From: Ceriagrion tenellum
Taxonomy: Eukaryota > Arthropoda > Insecta > Odonata > Coenagrionidae
DNA length: 64,000 bases
NCBI GenBank assembly: GCA_963169105.1
Contig: OY720644.1
Span: forward strand, 2,439,001 to 2,503,000
Direction of reading: 5' to 3'
In this document: one piece after another, positions 11,156-23,221 of the stretch
Layout: each line of letters starts with the position of its first letter
Numbering within the stretch: the stretch's first letter is position 1
Made by a program: the position numbers and the translations under genes
Notes under the pieces: generated by a model
Database searches by the model: none
Told to the model about the DNA's origin: nothing
The model's input: the letters and a program-made list of their open reading frames with translations, nothing else

Positions 11156-14100
11156 TTTTAGGTTGCAACGTATATCCTTAAACACATTGGATCAGAAGGA
11201 CTGACAATGAGTACATTTTCGACCATCTGATCCGAAAAAAGCCTTTTCTGAGCATCCAGTGCAAGACTTTGAATTTGGCGCAATGGAAACTTCGGTCATT
11301 TTTATCATTTTCATTGTATGGCTAAGGAAAACATCGGTAAGGAATACTGAGGAGTAAAACCCTTAAATAACATGAAATGAGCATTCCACATAAACCACTC
11401 TCGCAAAAAAACTGCAGTGACATGTAAATCATTTTATTTACATTCCATTCCCATTAGAAAATATTTTCGCATTGCCCATTACTCAGTGTTTTTTCCATTT
11501 TTTTAAGTTAATATTCTATAATTATGAAGAGATTAGTATCCCTTACGATAAAATGGCATTTTTTTCGTTTTCAAATGAGTGATTTCCTCCTCCGCTACAA
11601 TAGCCGTGTTAATATTTTCAATGCCCCGTGATTTTTTCTCCTCCTTCTGGGACGAGAAGGAATTAATCCGCTTCTGCGATTTTGACATTTCCATGAAGGG
11701 TCATCGATTCCGGGAAGGCTCTTGTCGAATGAAACTAGGGCCCGGAGTTTATCCTCATTTGGCTGTCCTTCCTCTGAGGTTCACATTCCAATTTCACATC
11801 CTATTTCTCCTGTTTTCTCATTATTGTCCTTCGGAGTATCAATTCGTTATTCAGCGAAAGACCTTCTTCAGCGCTTCATTTGAAAATTGACATCGTGCAA
11901 TGATAAACGATAGTGCGGTGTTCAGCCGATTTATTCACGTGATCATGTCGGCCGATGCCAAATCATTTAGACAGGTTGCGATACTTTCGGGTACTACCTG
12001 TTTAATTTAAATTCTAAAAATTAGCAAAATCAAATTTATCTTTCGATAATGACGCATTCCAGCTGTAGTTTGTTTTCTCATTAGCGAATAGTGTGGTCCA
12101 TTTCGCCGATCCTTAGTTCATTATTTCGTAATATGAATAGTATATTAAAATATTTTAATCTAACCAGTGTATAAGCGAATTGTTTGTACAGCGCATATAT
12201 GAAAGATAAACCATGGAAATTATCCCAGTAGCATTAAAACAACTTGACTTGAAAAAGTGGGTCACCTAGTTTTTTTTGAAATGACAATATGTACATTAAA
12301 ATACCATGAGTTTGTGTTTTGCATACTTGTATGTTAAAATTAAGACGCTTCCTGATCTTTTTTTTAATCGCCATGTAGCGACATAATTTAGAAAGAATCA
12401 GCTTCGAGGAGATACTTCGCTAAAAAGATATTGCTAGGGGTTAAGTCTAAGTATTGCAGTTCTAAAAAGTTTCAGTTTCATAAAGGATTTCGTTGAACGT
12501 TCGACGGGAAACGTTTTCGTAATTGAAACAGGCCAGACGAAACTTAATTTGGGAAAACTATTTAAAAATTCAAAACTATCAGGTTTCATCGCCATGTACG
12601 GGCTCTATCAAATAAATGGTCATATTAAACTTTCATAAAAGACTCAAAAGTCAATACACGATCGAGCAAAATAAACAGCTAAGCTGATTGCTGCGTGGTA
12701 TAAATAAAGTGCCAAGTGGGATCAGAAAGTGTCACAAGCTAGCAGGAGGATATGAAGGGTTTGACGGGGAGATCACGAGAACGGTTCAACGCAGGCGAGT
12801 AGAGTATTACGCAGAGGATATCATCTTACCTCCGCACTAATAATATGCAAGGGAAGCAAACCGACAGAATAGGAGAGAGACACTGCCTTGCTGCGAAAAT
12901 GCATTTTTCTAACGCACCACCGCTGACTTCAACAAGAACGTAGCGTGACATTGAAACACTCCGTTAGCAGAGAGATCACATTCGTCCCTTTCCTCTTTCA
13001 CTTATTTTCCCTTAATTCCTCAGCTTTGCATGGTTGGTGTCCCCAGATCCCATGCCGCACGTCCCAGAGGCGGATCACAGGTCATATCGAACGTGTAGAA
13101 GGGTATAAGAATGAAGAACGATATTTCATCGGTTCTGTGGCTTCGAATGGCGGCCCTGTGCCCACATGCTTGGCGATTGACTGACCCAGATCCTTTGGAC
13201 CAATCACTCCGCAGGCGGTTCTCGCCTGGTTGGTGGCTTCTGGATTCTGGCGATAAGAGCGTCTCTATAACGACTGTTGAACCATTTAAGCACCTGATGC
13301 TTACCATAATTGAAAACAAAATATCGTCATCTTTGTCTTATCTCTGGAAAGTAAGATGAGCTTTAGAGAACAGGGGTAATCCATCATATCTGGGAGAACA
13401 TCTGTAGCTTCAAAATTATGAGTAATAAACTTGTAATTCTAGTTCTGGGCTATACTTCTGACTATTTCATGTTAGTGACATGCTTCTTCGAAGTAGGTTA
13501 AATTGATTATGTGTGCTTCGAGGTAGGGGAAAAAAATGTCCGGCAAGATATTTGCGGCCCTGGCCATGAGTCGGATGAACGGGAGAAGACCTCAGCCCAC
13601 GTCAACGGCTTCCTCTCTACCCAAAAGACACGTTTTCCATTATTGCCTCCCCGACTTAATGCAGAACATGACTCCCGTAACTAGACGACACTAACCTTTG
13701 GTCGGCAAGTTGAGACCTCTGAGGAGGAAGAGGGGAACCCTGATGAGAGATTCCCACAAGGCTTCGCACCTTCTTGGAGGAAGGAAGGGGGGGTGTTTCC
13801 TTCGGGGGCGGTGGAATGGCGTCCCGTGAAGAACAAGGGATAAGAACAGGGTTGGGTTCGTGGACGTGAGGGCCTCACGGGAATGCCAAAATGAAAAGCG
13901 TGGGCAATATACTTCTTTTGTCTCCTCTTTAAACAACTCCGTGCCCTCCGACTCCCCCGTCTTCGGCAGAATTCCTAGAAACAAGGCTGCCAACCTAAGG
14001 AAATATGCCACCTGCCTTTTTCGTCAGCCGTCCAAGTTCACTAGGAATTCAGAAGTCGTGGTGTCACGAAGTAAGAAATATTGAGGTGAATAAACAGCGA

Positions 14101-14650
14101 GTGAAAACTATCTTAATTTTTACTCTGAAGAGTATAGAACCACAATTCATAAGATCGAAGATCCTAGTAATGCTAGTGGTAACGAAAGGTGGATTCACTC
14201 ATATATCAGGTTTTTATTATTTTTGTCGAGTCTTACATTCCTACATAGAACGCTAAATGATTTATAGCGTGAGTAATTTTCAATAATTCCAGCAGGTCAG
14301 CATGATTCAGAGCATAATCTGAGCACCAACGACAAACTTTTCAAATCCGAGACGAGACTTGAACCGGGGAACTTCAATTATCTGTCCGGCGCTTCCCTCC
14401 TCTAAATGGCGTATCATATGCATTCATTCGTTCCCTTTGACTTCCCTTACAACCACCTCCTGGCTGACTCTCTGCATGGTCTTACTTATCTTCCCCCGCA
14501 AGTTAAATAGCGAGACACCTTAAATAATAATCACGAGGCGAAGAACTCACCTCCGCTTTCCTCGCCAATCGAATCCGCTCCCCCATTCGCCTCTTCACTC
14601 ACGCGCACACACTATCATCCCGCACTCTATCATCCAATATGAAGTGAGCA
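11156..14650. other. Intergenic, no recognised gene
   Basis: I find no family match in this 3.5-kb stretch. Open frames at 11579-11890, 13020-13359 and 13691-14084 overlap each other on both strands and show no motifs, so I treat them as chance. No clear repeat boundaries are visible. Confidence 0.5.
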
Positions 14651-14654
14651 TACC

Positions 14655-15583
14655 GTTCAGTAATAGTAATGATCACACGATGTGGATATCCAACAAAATA
14701 AATGCAATATTACACCAATTCAAAATCCATAAAAATCTATTACCCCTTGAGTTAAAAAAGAAACTAGTCACCTCACTAATATTTCTCTACTTTGCCTTCT
14801 GTAGTCTTGTGTATAATGGCTTAACTGAGGAGTTGAACATTAAGCAACAGCGTCTGATGAACTCCTGCGTGAGATTTATTTTTAACCTACGTCGAGATGA
14901 ACATATTACCCCGTATTTCAAAAAGCTCTCCTGACTTGATATCAAATCGAGGAGAAAATACAACATGGCTTGCTTTAAGTTCAATCTCCTCAAACATGGG
15001 AGCCCACAGTATTTAATTCATCTTTTTCCCCCTACCTGTAAATATACAAATATAGTGACCAGACAAGACCCGTGTTTTTTGTATGCCCCTAGTTCCGGAC
15101 AGCTACATTTCAAAAATCCTTTGTACAGTTGTAGCTTCAAATTTGTGGAATGACCTTCCAAAACAAGTAAAAGACAGTGCAACACTCGCAATATTAAAGA
15201 GAAAGCTTATCAAACATATACTTGTTTGAGACCCATTTACCTAGATCATGTTGTTTTGTAATGGATTTTGTTCATTGATAAGTCTGCGGTAAATTTATGT
15301 GTTTGAAGGTGTAATCTAGTTTTCTTTTTTAATCTGGTTGTTGTACGATTCCATTGTCAATTTTTATATGCACGAATCATTCTTTATTGGGTTCCCCATG
15401 GTTTGTTGGATGATGACATCGCTTATTTTTTATAAGAACGAATTATTCTTTATTTGTTTCTTGATGGAGTGTATGATTTATTTTCTTATTATTTGTCCTT
15501 GCACATCACATTATGTACTACTTTGTTCTAAAGGAGTGCACTCCTTGAATAATAAAATGAATTTATTATTATTATTATACACT
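14655..15583 (+). mobile_element. LINE tail (CR1/Jockey-like) ending in TTA repeats
   Basis: A decayed RT C-terminal domain reads through 14674-15230 with a stop after YFKKLS. Visible blocks are LNIKQQRLMNSCVRFIFNL, RRDEHITPYFKKL and SRRKYNMACFKFNLL. The 3' UTR contains a perfect 16-bp palindrome AAGGAGTGCACTCCTT (15531-15546) and ends in TTATTATTATTATTA (about 15567-15582), a microsatellite-like 3' terminus used by some LINEs in place of poly(A). The element at 46778-48152 has a similar ending, so the two may be related. Catalytic RT motifs are absent through 5' truncation. Confidence 0.7.
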
Positions 15584-16447
15584 CTATTTATCTTTCTGAA
15601 ATTTTCAATTTTGTATACACCTCCGGGTAACGCACGTAGTCAATATGTACTTCCATTTCATCCAAAGCATCGATGGGCGATCTCCCTTATCTTCATGAGG
15701 GCTATGATATGAGTTCACAAGCAGTATTCGCCGGGAAATAATTAGTAATTACACACCTGAAGATATTTAAAACGGCCCAAACCGGTTGTGTAATCATTAT
15801 ACATTATGGAAGTTACAAAGTTTGTTTTACCATTAACGCTATAATCAATCCAAACTATTAATTTTTGCTCAAATTGAAAAATAAATTTTAATGTCATCTC
15901 TCTGCGTTATAATATTGAATTAATCAACGAAGAGAGATTATTATTCAAAAAGGGATCTCTCACTCAAACATAAGGCGACTGCATTCTCTCTCTCTTCTCC
16001 CTCCCTTTTCTCCTCCTTCTTCCTATGAGTCCCATCGGACCTCGGAAGGGCGCGAGAGTATTTTATCCATCCATCCATTCATTCATCAGAGTCCCGCCAT
16101 TACGGTTGAATAACATCGCGTTTATCGTGTATCGCGAGACCGCTTCGGTCTTCCTTCTAAAAATAAAACGTCGATTGCTCCACGACCTCCTCATTACGTC
16201 AACCTTTCCCTTAAGGAGCACAGACGAGGAGGAGCCCGTCCTCCATCGTAGCCTTGCAAATGGAATTTTAAAAAAGTCCAAGGTGAAGGTCTCTCTCCGA
16301 CTCCTTGGCTCTCGTGCTCCTTGCTACAGCAGTGCACCTACATCCCTGATTTCAAAAGAGGCCTCTCTCATTTATCTAGGTATTTGACTTTCCGCTTTTC
16401 CTCGCTTCAGGGGCACGAATTGATAGAGATTGTCCGACGGACGATGT
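15584..16447. other. Intergenic, no recognised gene
   Basis: No recognised gene or repeat. The plus-strand open frame at 16025-16387 and its minus-strand shadow show no domain. Confidence 0.5.
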
Positions 16448-17792
16448 CTACATCTACATCTACGTAATACCCTGCGAGCCACCACGAGGGTGTGTGGCAG
16501 GGGGTGAAGATCACCAAACATGCACTATTGCCATGCAAGTAGGATATATAAGGCAGACATGCTAGAAAATAGGGTCCTAGTTTATTAGTTACTACAGTAG
16601 ATTATTAGTTATTGCAAGTAATTGTAGTAGTTATTACAATAGAATATTAGTTACTACGGTATAGTACAGGTTAAAATCTACATAATAAGGAAGGGATTAT
16701 TGGTAGTTATTACATACATCATGCACTACAGACTATTCTAACTATGTTTCACCTACCTATCCCTTTTGCTACGTTGCCTATTGTTCTCTCTTATGGTACG
16801 CGGGAAAAATGACATTTTAAATCTATCGGTACGACAATCTATCTCTCTAATTTTGTTAATATGGTCAAACCTAGCATAATACGCAGGGGTTCTCAATATA
16901 TATCTAACGTCATCTGTGAACAAATCGGTTTCGAATTTACTTAAAAGGTTTAACCTAAATTTTAACCTGCATTCTGATAGTAATTCCCATCCTAGTTCTT
17001 CCATTAAACTCGTAACACTAATACAATTATCATAACGACATTTAACAAACCTAGCAGATCTCCTTTGCACGCGCTCTAATTCTTTTATCATACCTTCCTC
17101 GTAGAGATCCCATATACTAGCGGCATATTCTAAATGAGGCCTGACAAGTGTAAAATAGCTTCTTTCTCGTACTCTCTCATCGCATTTGCCTAGAACCCTT
17201 TTTACGAATCCTAATCTACGGTTTGCTACACTAGTAATTTCCCTGATGTGTTTCCCCCATGACATGTCTTCACTGATGGTGACGCCTAAGTATTTAATTG
17301 AATCTACGTTACATATTTTGTTTTCTTTGATGCTATAATTATTCCGGGGAAGGCCATTCTTTTTCCAAAAATTCATAATCGCGCATTTCTTCAAATTTAA
17401 TTCTAGCTGCCATCTATCACACCAATCATCAATCGCATCTAGATCCTTAGCTAAACACTGTCTGTCCTCTTCATTTCTAATTTCCTTATACACTACTGCA
17501 TCATCGGCAAAAAGACGGAGCTTGCTATTTTTTACTACACTATTCAAGTCGTTTACGTACAGAAGAAATAAAATTGGGCCTATCACGCTTCCCTGGGGAA
17601 CACCCGATGTAACTTTTACTTCGCCTGAGCTGACACCATCTAATACCACCCTTTGAACGCGTTCATGTAAGAAATCTCCTATCCAGCCTACTATATAACT
17701 GTCTATTCCGTATGATGCTAACTTCGCGAGTAACTTAGAGTGGGGAACCTTGTCAAAAGCTTTTCTAAAGTCAAGAAACGCTGCATCTACAG
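16448..17792 (-). mobile_element. Family A LINE, 5'-truncated, ORF uninterrupted
   Basis: This is a minus-strand LINE truncated inside the RT near 17792. The 3' UTR (16448-16752) ends in the shared stem-loop and the clean repeat GTAGATGTAGATGTAGA (16448-16464 region). Three other family A pieces are in the window (22344-22854 continuing at 26158-26447, and 31428-31592). I could not define a target-site duplication with confidence. Confidence 0.9.
16753..17792 (-). CDS. Partial LINE reverse transcriptase, family A, open throughout
   Basis: About 346 codons read without a stop from the truncation point to the TGA. In order: LDFRKAFDKVPHSKLLAKL with the first catalytic aspartate, SGVPQGSVIGPILFLLYVND, the catalytic KLRLFADDAVVYKEI, LELNLKKCAIMNF, VDSIKYLGVTISEDMSWG, RRLGFVKRVLGKCDERVRER, VRPHLEYAASIWD, LERVQRRSARFVKCRYD, LGWELLSECRLKFRLNLL and NKIREIDCRTDRFKMSFFPR. 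RT fingers, endonuclease and ORF1 are missing, so it is an incomplete gene. The open frame marks a young insertion. The clade is within the CR1/L2/Jockey superfamily. Confidence 0.85.
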
Positions 17793-18054
17793 CTCAGTCC
17801 TCTCGCTTGATGTTTTAACACGTAAGGAGGCTGAAATTTTGAGGTAGCGAAACATGGTGGCGGTTGCCTAGGAGGCCCTTTTCAGCGAGAGAGTTCATTC
17901 CCTGAGAGACATTCAAGTACTACGAAAGACGTGTTAGGAGTGAAGGGGGTTCGAAATATGCTCACCCTGTCTTCCATAGTGGGGTGAATCGGCCACAGAC
18001 AATATCAAGCAGGATTTTTTTCGATTCTGACTTCGTATTTTTACCATTTTTTTA

Positions 18055-19475
18055 TTGCCGGACGAAATTATTAACCGATTTTTCTCGAGTGGCTGCCTCC
18101 CCTCGCAATGGAAATACTCTAATGTCGCTCCAATTTTGAAATCTGGCGCAGAAGGCGCAGTTGAGAACTACCCACCGATCTCTACACTACCCGTGTTGTC
18201 AATTATTTTCGAACGCATCATCCATGATTGTCTTTCTTACTTCACCCAATCCTTCATCTCCCTCAATCAGCATGGCTTTCTCCCACGTGGATCTTGTCTT
18301 ACCAACCTCGCTGTTTTGCACCACCATATCGCATCATACGCGCTTTTGAATCTAATTCACCACTTGATGTTCGTTACGTTGACTTCTCTACAAGGCCTTT
18401 GAATCAGTTAACCACAGCCTGCTGATACATAAACTTAAGCTCAGATACAACATCCTAGGTACTTTCTTATCCTTAATCCATAGTTTCCTTAACTCTCGGT
18501 TTCAGCGTATTTTAATTGATGGCATGTCGTCTAATCACCTTCCTGTCTCTCCAGGGATTCCTCAAGGCAGCGTCCTTGGCCCCCTTCTGTTCACACTTCA
18601 CATTGATGATATCATTGACTGTGTCCTCCCGTTGGGATGTGACATTTTACTTTACGCGGACGACTGCAAAATTTTCCGGCAGGTTGATAGCCCCTCCGAT
18701 TCCAATGCCATTCAATCTGGCCTCTCCGCCGTACACGCCTGGTGTTCCCATTAGCAGCTTCGTATTAACCCCTCCAAATCAGCCTTTATGACCTTCTCCT
18801 TGAAACGCAAAATCCTATCATATTCTTACACTCTATCACAGAACCCAATCCCTTATGTCAGTTCCCACTGGCATCTAAGCATAGTGTTTGACTCAAAACT
18901 TAACTTTCACGAGCATATTAATAACATTAAGAGGAAGGCAATGTCAGTTGTCGGCCTTCTTTACCGCCACACCGACATTCATGATCCCATTGCTCTCCGG
19001 ACGGTATTCTTTGTCTGTGTTCTCCCCATTTTAGAATACTGTGCCCCAATTTGGTCAACCGCCTGCCCAACAACCTTGAAACTACTTAATCGACCTATTA
19101 ACTTCTTTCTCGCCATTACCCGTCATCGAATTCCTTCCTTCAGAAATTGTGCACAAGAACTTATCATGTCTTCACTTGGAATCGCCCACCTCTCTCTCTC
19201 CCTCTCCGTCATGTGCTCTCTGACATGAAGTTCCTTCATTGCATCTGGAGGGGCTCTCTCCACACCAACATCCTTCTTCCTCTCTTCCCACTTCATCTTC
19301 CTCCCCGTACAACACGCAATAGCAGTCTTATTAACATCCCCAAATTTCGTCTTCCAATATCCCAGCGTTCTCTATTCCACCGCATTCCAAAAAATTTTAA
19401 CTCCCTGGCTTCGCATTCACACTCCCTGGACCTCTTCTCTCACTCCCTCCGCTTTCAAATCCTTCCTTACTAACC
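18055..19475 (+). pseudogene. Reverse transcriptase of Jockey/CR1-like LINE, frameshifted
   Basis: RT blocks appear in order in shifting frames: LPSQWKYSNVAPILKSG and NYPPIST (18090-18190), QHGFLPRGSC (near 18270), SPGIPQGSVLGPLLFTLH (18551-18604), the catalytic LLYADDCKIFRQV (18647-18685), INPSKSAFMTFS (near 18770), SKLNFHEHINNIKRKA (18896-18943) and LPILEYCAPIWST (19023-19061). In-frame stops (for example after VHAWCSH at 18752-18754) and frameshifts near 18400 and 18420 make it a pseudogene. No endonuclease or ORF1 is present. Confidence 0.85.
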
Positions 19476-19684
19476 AGGTCTGCAAATTAGTCCCATCTCC
19501 CCTGTCAACATATCGCTAAGTCCCGGTCCAATTTCTCATGTTCTTCTGTATCTATTCCGTTTTCTGTTATTATGTCTGTTATTATTTTATATTTTGTTAA
19601 TGCTTAAAATTTATTTGTTTGGTAGTCATCCAATGTTAAAAGCCGAAGTGCCGTTTTTGGGACTTTTCCAAATAAATAAATAAC
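18055..19684 (+). mobile_element. Jockey/CR1-like LINE, 5'-truncated
   Basis: This plus-strand LINE starts within the RT N-terminal region and ends after a 3' UTR with CCAAATAAATAAATAA (about 19669-19683). It differs from families A to C in RT sequence and in its AAAT-type 3' end. No target-site duplication was found. The 260-base spacer between it and the family A element at 17792 shows nothing recognisable. Confidence 0.8.
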
Positions 19685-19689
19685 TTACT

Positions 19690-22340
19690 CGTTTGGTTTA
19701 CCGCCGTGGCGGCACGCCTGAATTTGAACAATACTATAGAAAAGCGATTGCTCAATTGCTCGAGCATGGAGATGTTGCCTTTGTTAAAAATCAATTGATT
19801 TGCGAGTGACGAATAGCGTAAACTCGGAAACCCTAATCAATATTCGCATGAAATATCATATTTCCGAGTTATTCATTTAGATTACGAGAACATTGAAGAA
19901 AAAATCCTTGGAGGTAGTCAGTTTTTTGTACTGGGACATAGGATTGCCCTTCATCTTCAATCACGGTTGCAAAAATTCACGACGACTTACGTGAGAATGG
20001 AAGAGAAGTAGTCGGATTTATGGAATGGGTAATTTAAAACTGTCGTCGGCTCCCGAAATGAGTCAGGGTCTATGACTCCGCATTGAGCGGGAGTTTACGG
20101 CGATCCATAAATGGAATTCTCGAAGTCGCAAACCTGCATTGTCCTTTCCAAATTTCTGAATAACATCAAGTTTCTGTCTTCCTATACGGCTCATGACCAA
20201 ATTCCTTAGACGACTTCCACGATGAGTGCGAATATTGCCTGCTTATTCCGATCCAGCTTTGTTTGAAACGTTAACAACATATCGCAGAAGTGAAATCCAA
20301 ATCAGGAAGCGAGTTAATAGGATCGACCTGAATGAAAATGGCTGCTATTCCTCAACATTTTAGGAGTAAAAGAAAGTAAGCAATGGCTTGATTTTTAATT
20401 TTTTTTCGAGATAATATAGGTCCTCATTTAGAAATAATGAATGTCATTATGTACCTCATTTCCCAACGCCTAAAACCTGACATAGAAATATGGAGCAAAA
20501 TCGATCATAAAATAAAACTTCCTTACCATCACTTAAATTTTCACTTTCAGTGACAATATCAAGAACTAAGAATTGATGCATATCGTGACAGCTAAAGAAG
20601 CTAAAGAACAGCTAAAGTCTGTGTTTGGTCCCTGGCGAGGAAGTAACTTTCCCGTAAACCAACACAGGAGGGTATTCTTGGTTGAGAGGCTGTGGTTGGT
20701 CTCTGCTGTGGTTTTCCCAGCATACCAAGACAGCAAATTTTGGTGTTTATTGACGAAGGGTGCCAATTGTTTACAGCTTTTGGAGATTTTCTGTTTTTAT
20801 TTCATTGCCTAGCCGTAAGAAGCTCACCCCATCTTTGTGATGGCTTTCCGTGACAGCTAAATAACAAACAAAAAATTCGCACTAAATACAGGAAAATTCG
20901 CCAAAATTAGGACACACTCATATAGACAAACGTTCAAAAGCAAATCGTTCCAGCTCTCGTCATTTTGATGAAATACTGGAAGCGCACAAAGTGAACGACG
21001 AATTCTATGAACTCATGAGCAGCCCTGATGAAGCATAAGTTATATTTCTCCAAACGTTAATAACGAGGAAATAGCATCCATTATTTAATATCAAGGCATC
21101 GCCACTCAAAAATAACAAGTAAATAAAAAAGTCGAGAATAAAACAACACTTAAGTATTAACTTTTCATAGCTAACCGAGATATTCCCCAGAATCAAAGTA
21201 ATCATATATCCTCGGATTGATTGTTCTCACTTCCACTACGCACAGACTGCTGACACCACTATCAGGATACATTCATTGAAATTTGTGCTTGAAAACAGGA
21301 GGTTCCCATCATTTCAATTCCCTTCATGAGTTGGCAACGCTACGGACATCTCATGTGGATGCCTTTTCCATTCCTTCACGTGATGGGTTCACATTTCGGG
21401 TCGCTCAGATTCGAATACCTGCATACGCCTGTCGGCGTCAAAATGATATGCCGCTGTACTTTGAAAATGTATATGTTAGTACCTTTAAATGCTAGTGCAA
21501 TACTTTATACACCAATTTTAAGATAATTATATTTCAATTTCATCAGTATTTTTTATTATACGATGCAACAAAAAATGGAGACACGTTAATGCAATAATCG
21601 ACACTGCGCACCCTAAATTTAGCAGTTTTGTCAACTTCATGAACTTTGTAACTCAGCCTAGGAAAAACTGCGAAATCTACAGAATTGACTTTCCATGAAA
21701 AGTTGCAAGAATTGTTAGAGATGCATAAAATGACAAGCGCCAATTTTTATAATGCATATTTTGTTGTTAATGAACGAAAATGTTTAAACATGATCTAGTC
21801 TTACAATTTACACAGTATCAAAAAATTAAAGCCACAGTAAAAATTTTTAATTTATTTGAAAATTGTCTATGATCCAAAATCTGTAAAAATTTTGCTATTT
21901 GTTAATGTTAATAATTTCAATTGATAAGTTAGTAACTTGGCGGCGGTGAAAGGGTCTTCCTCCGCCGTGGCCATTTTCCGTCGTGTCGCGAGCTCAGGAG
22001 TCCCGAGGCCGGGCTAGCAGACCGCTCCAACCAAATGAAAGGTATGTACAAATATTATCCGTTCACTTCCCTGCTATTGAGAGGGCGACTAGAAATTCGC
22101 CAACACTATCTGCCACTCGCAGACAGGGACAGCTGTAACACACTTGGACGAATAGGAGGATTACGACACCCAGACGTTCGATATGAGCCGAATAATGCAG
22201 CAAAACCTCGGTGACTGCGATCGGGAACCGGTGTTCCCATGACGAGGCAGGCCGTTGTTCTTACCGTGTTGTATTTATGTAGGCTTTCATTCTGTCCCGG
22301 CGAATGATCGAAGTATATTCTATTCGGGCATCCGCCGGGA
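19690..22340. other. Intergenic; short GC-rich segment near 21950-22035
   Basis: No gene is recognised. The open frames (20573-20812, 21283-21526 and others) are short and lack motifs. The stretch 21940-22035 is unusually GC- and CpG-rich and ends in ATGAAAG followed by GTATGT, which looks like a start codon plus splice donor. I cannot show that it is a real first exon. Confidence 0.45.
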
Positions 22341-22343
22341 TTT

Positions 22344-22843
22344 GCATCAAAGAAAATGAAATATCTAACGTAGAATCTATTAAATACTTAGGCGTCACCA
22401 TCACTGAAGACATGTCATGGGGGAAACACATCAGGGAAATTACTAGTGTAGCAAACCGTAGATTAGGATTCGTAAAAAGGGTTCTAGGCAAATGCGATGA
22501 GAGAGTCCGAGAAAGAAGCTATTTTACACTTGTCAGGCCTCATTTTGAATATGTCGCTAGTATATGGGATCCGTATGAGGAAGGTTTGATAAAAGAATTA
22601 GAGCGTGTGCTAAGGAGAGCCGCTAGATTTGTTAAAGGCCGTTATGATAATTGTATAAGTGTTACGAATTTAATAGAAGAACTAGGATGGGAATTACTAT
22701 CAGAACGCAGGTTAAAATTTAGGTTAAACCTTTTAAGTAAATTCGAAACCGATTTGTTCACAGATGACGTTAGATATATATTGAGAACCCCTGCGTATTA
22801 TGCTAGGTTTGACCATATTAACAAAATTAGAGAGATAGATTGA
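22344..22843 (+). pseudogene. RT C-terminal region, LINE family A
   Basis: The open segment includes SIKYLGVTITEDMSWG, RRLGFVKRVLGKCDERVRER, VRPHFEYVASIWDPY, LERVLRRAARFVKGRYD, LGWELLSERRLKFRLNLL and NKIREID, then a TGA where the sister copy has a cysteine codon. The FADD motif is lost by truncation. The rest of the C-terminus lies beyond the Gypsy insertion at 26158-26215. Confidence 0.88.
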
Positions 22844-22854
22844 CATACCGATAG

Positions 22855-23025
22855 TGTTATGTATGAACTAGAAATACGAAATAATACACGATTGAAATGA
22901 CCGTTCATCACCATTCTGGGCAACAAAGGTTGTTTATTTAAACATCTCTATGGTCGCCACAACAGACGGGCTGGACTCTTGACCAGCGGTCCACCAATGA
23001 GTAACTTCCGTTTGAATACATAACA
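22855..23025 (-). repeat. 3' LTR of Gypsy element
   Basis: A 171-bp direct repeat of 25981-26152, TG at one end and CA at the other. Because the element runs on the minus strand this is its downstream LTR. Confidence 0.95.
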
Positions 23026-23028
23026 CAC

Positions 23029-23037
23029 CTCCCTCCT
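23029..23037 (-). promoter_or_regulatory. Polypurine tract of Gypsy element
   Basis: On the minus strand AGGAGGGAGG lies just upstream of the 3' LTR, where the plus-strand DNA primer is made in LTR retrotransposons. The assignment rests on position and composition. Confidence 0.7.
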
Positions 23038-23221
23038 TATTCTTGAACACAATAACTATTAAGAAAAACAATACAAAATATCAATTTCACACAAACTGAA
23101 CATTATAACAAGTCAATATTCCAAAAACACCAAAATTACAATTAACAAACAACCTAAAATACATGATCATTGTATAACCTATTAATTAATAGTAAAGAAC
23201 ATTTTGTAATTACAGATTTAA

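Noticed and set aside
21022..21055. CTGATGA followed by AAACG near 21024-21055
   Set aside because: There is no helix II and no proper GAAA strand; likely chance.
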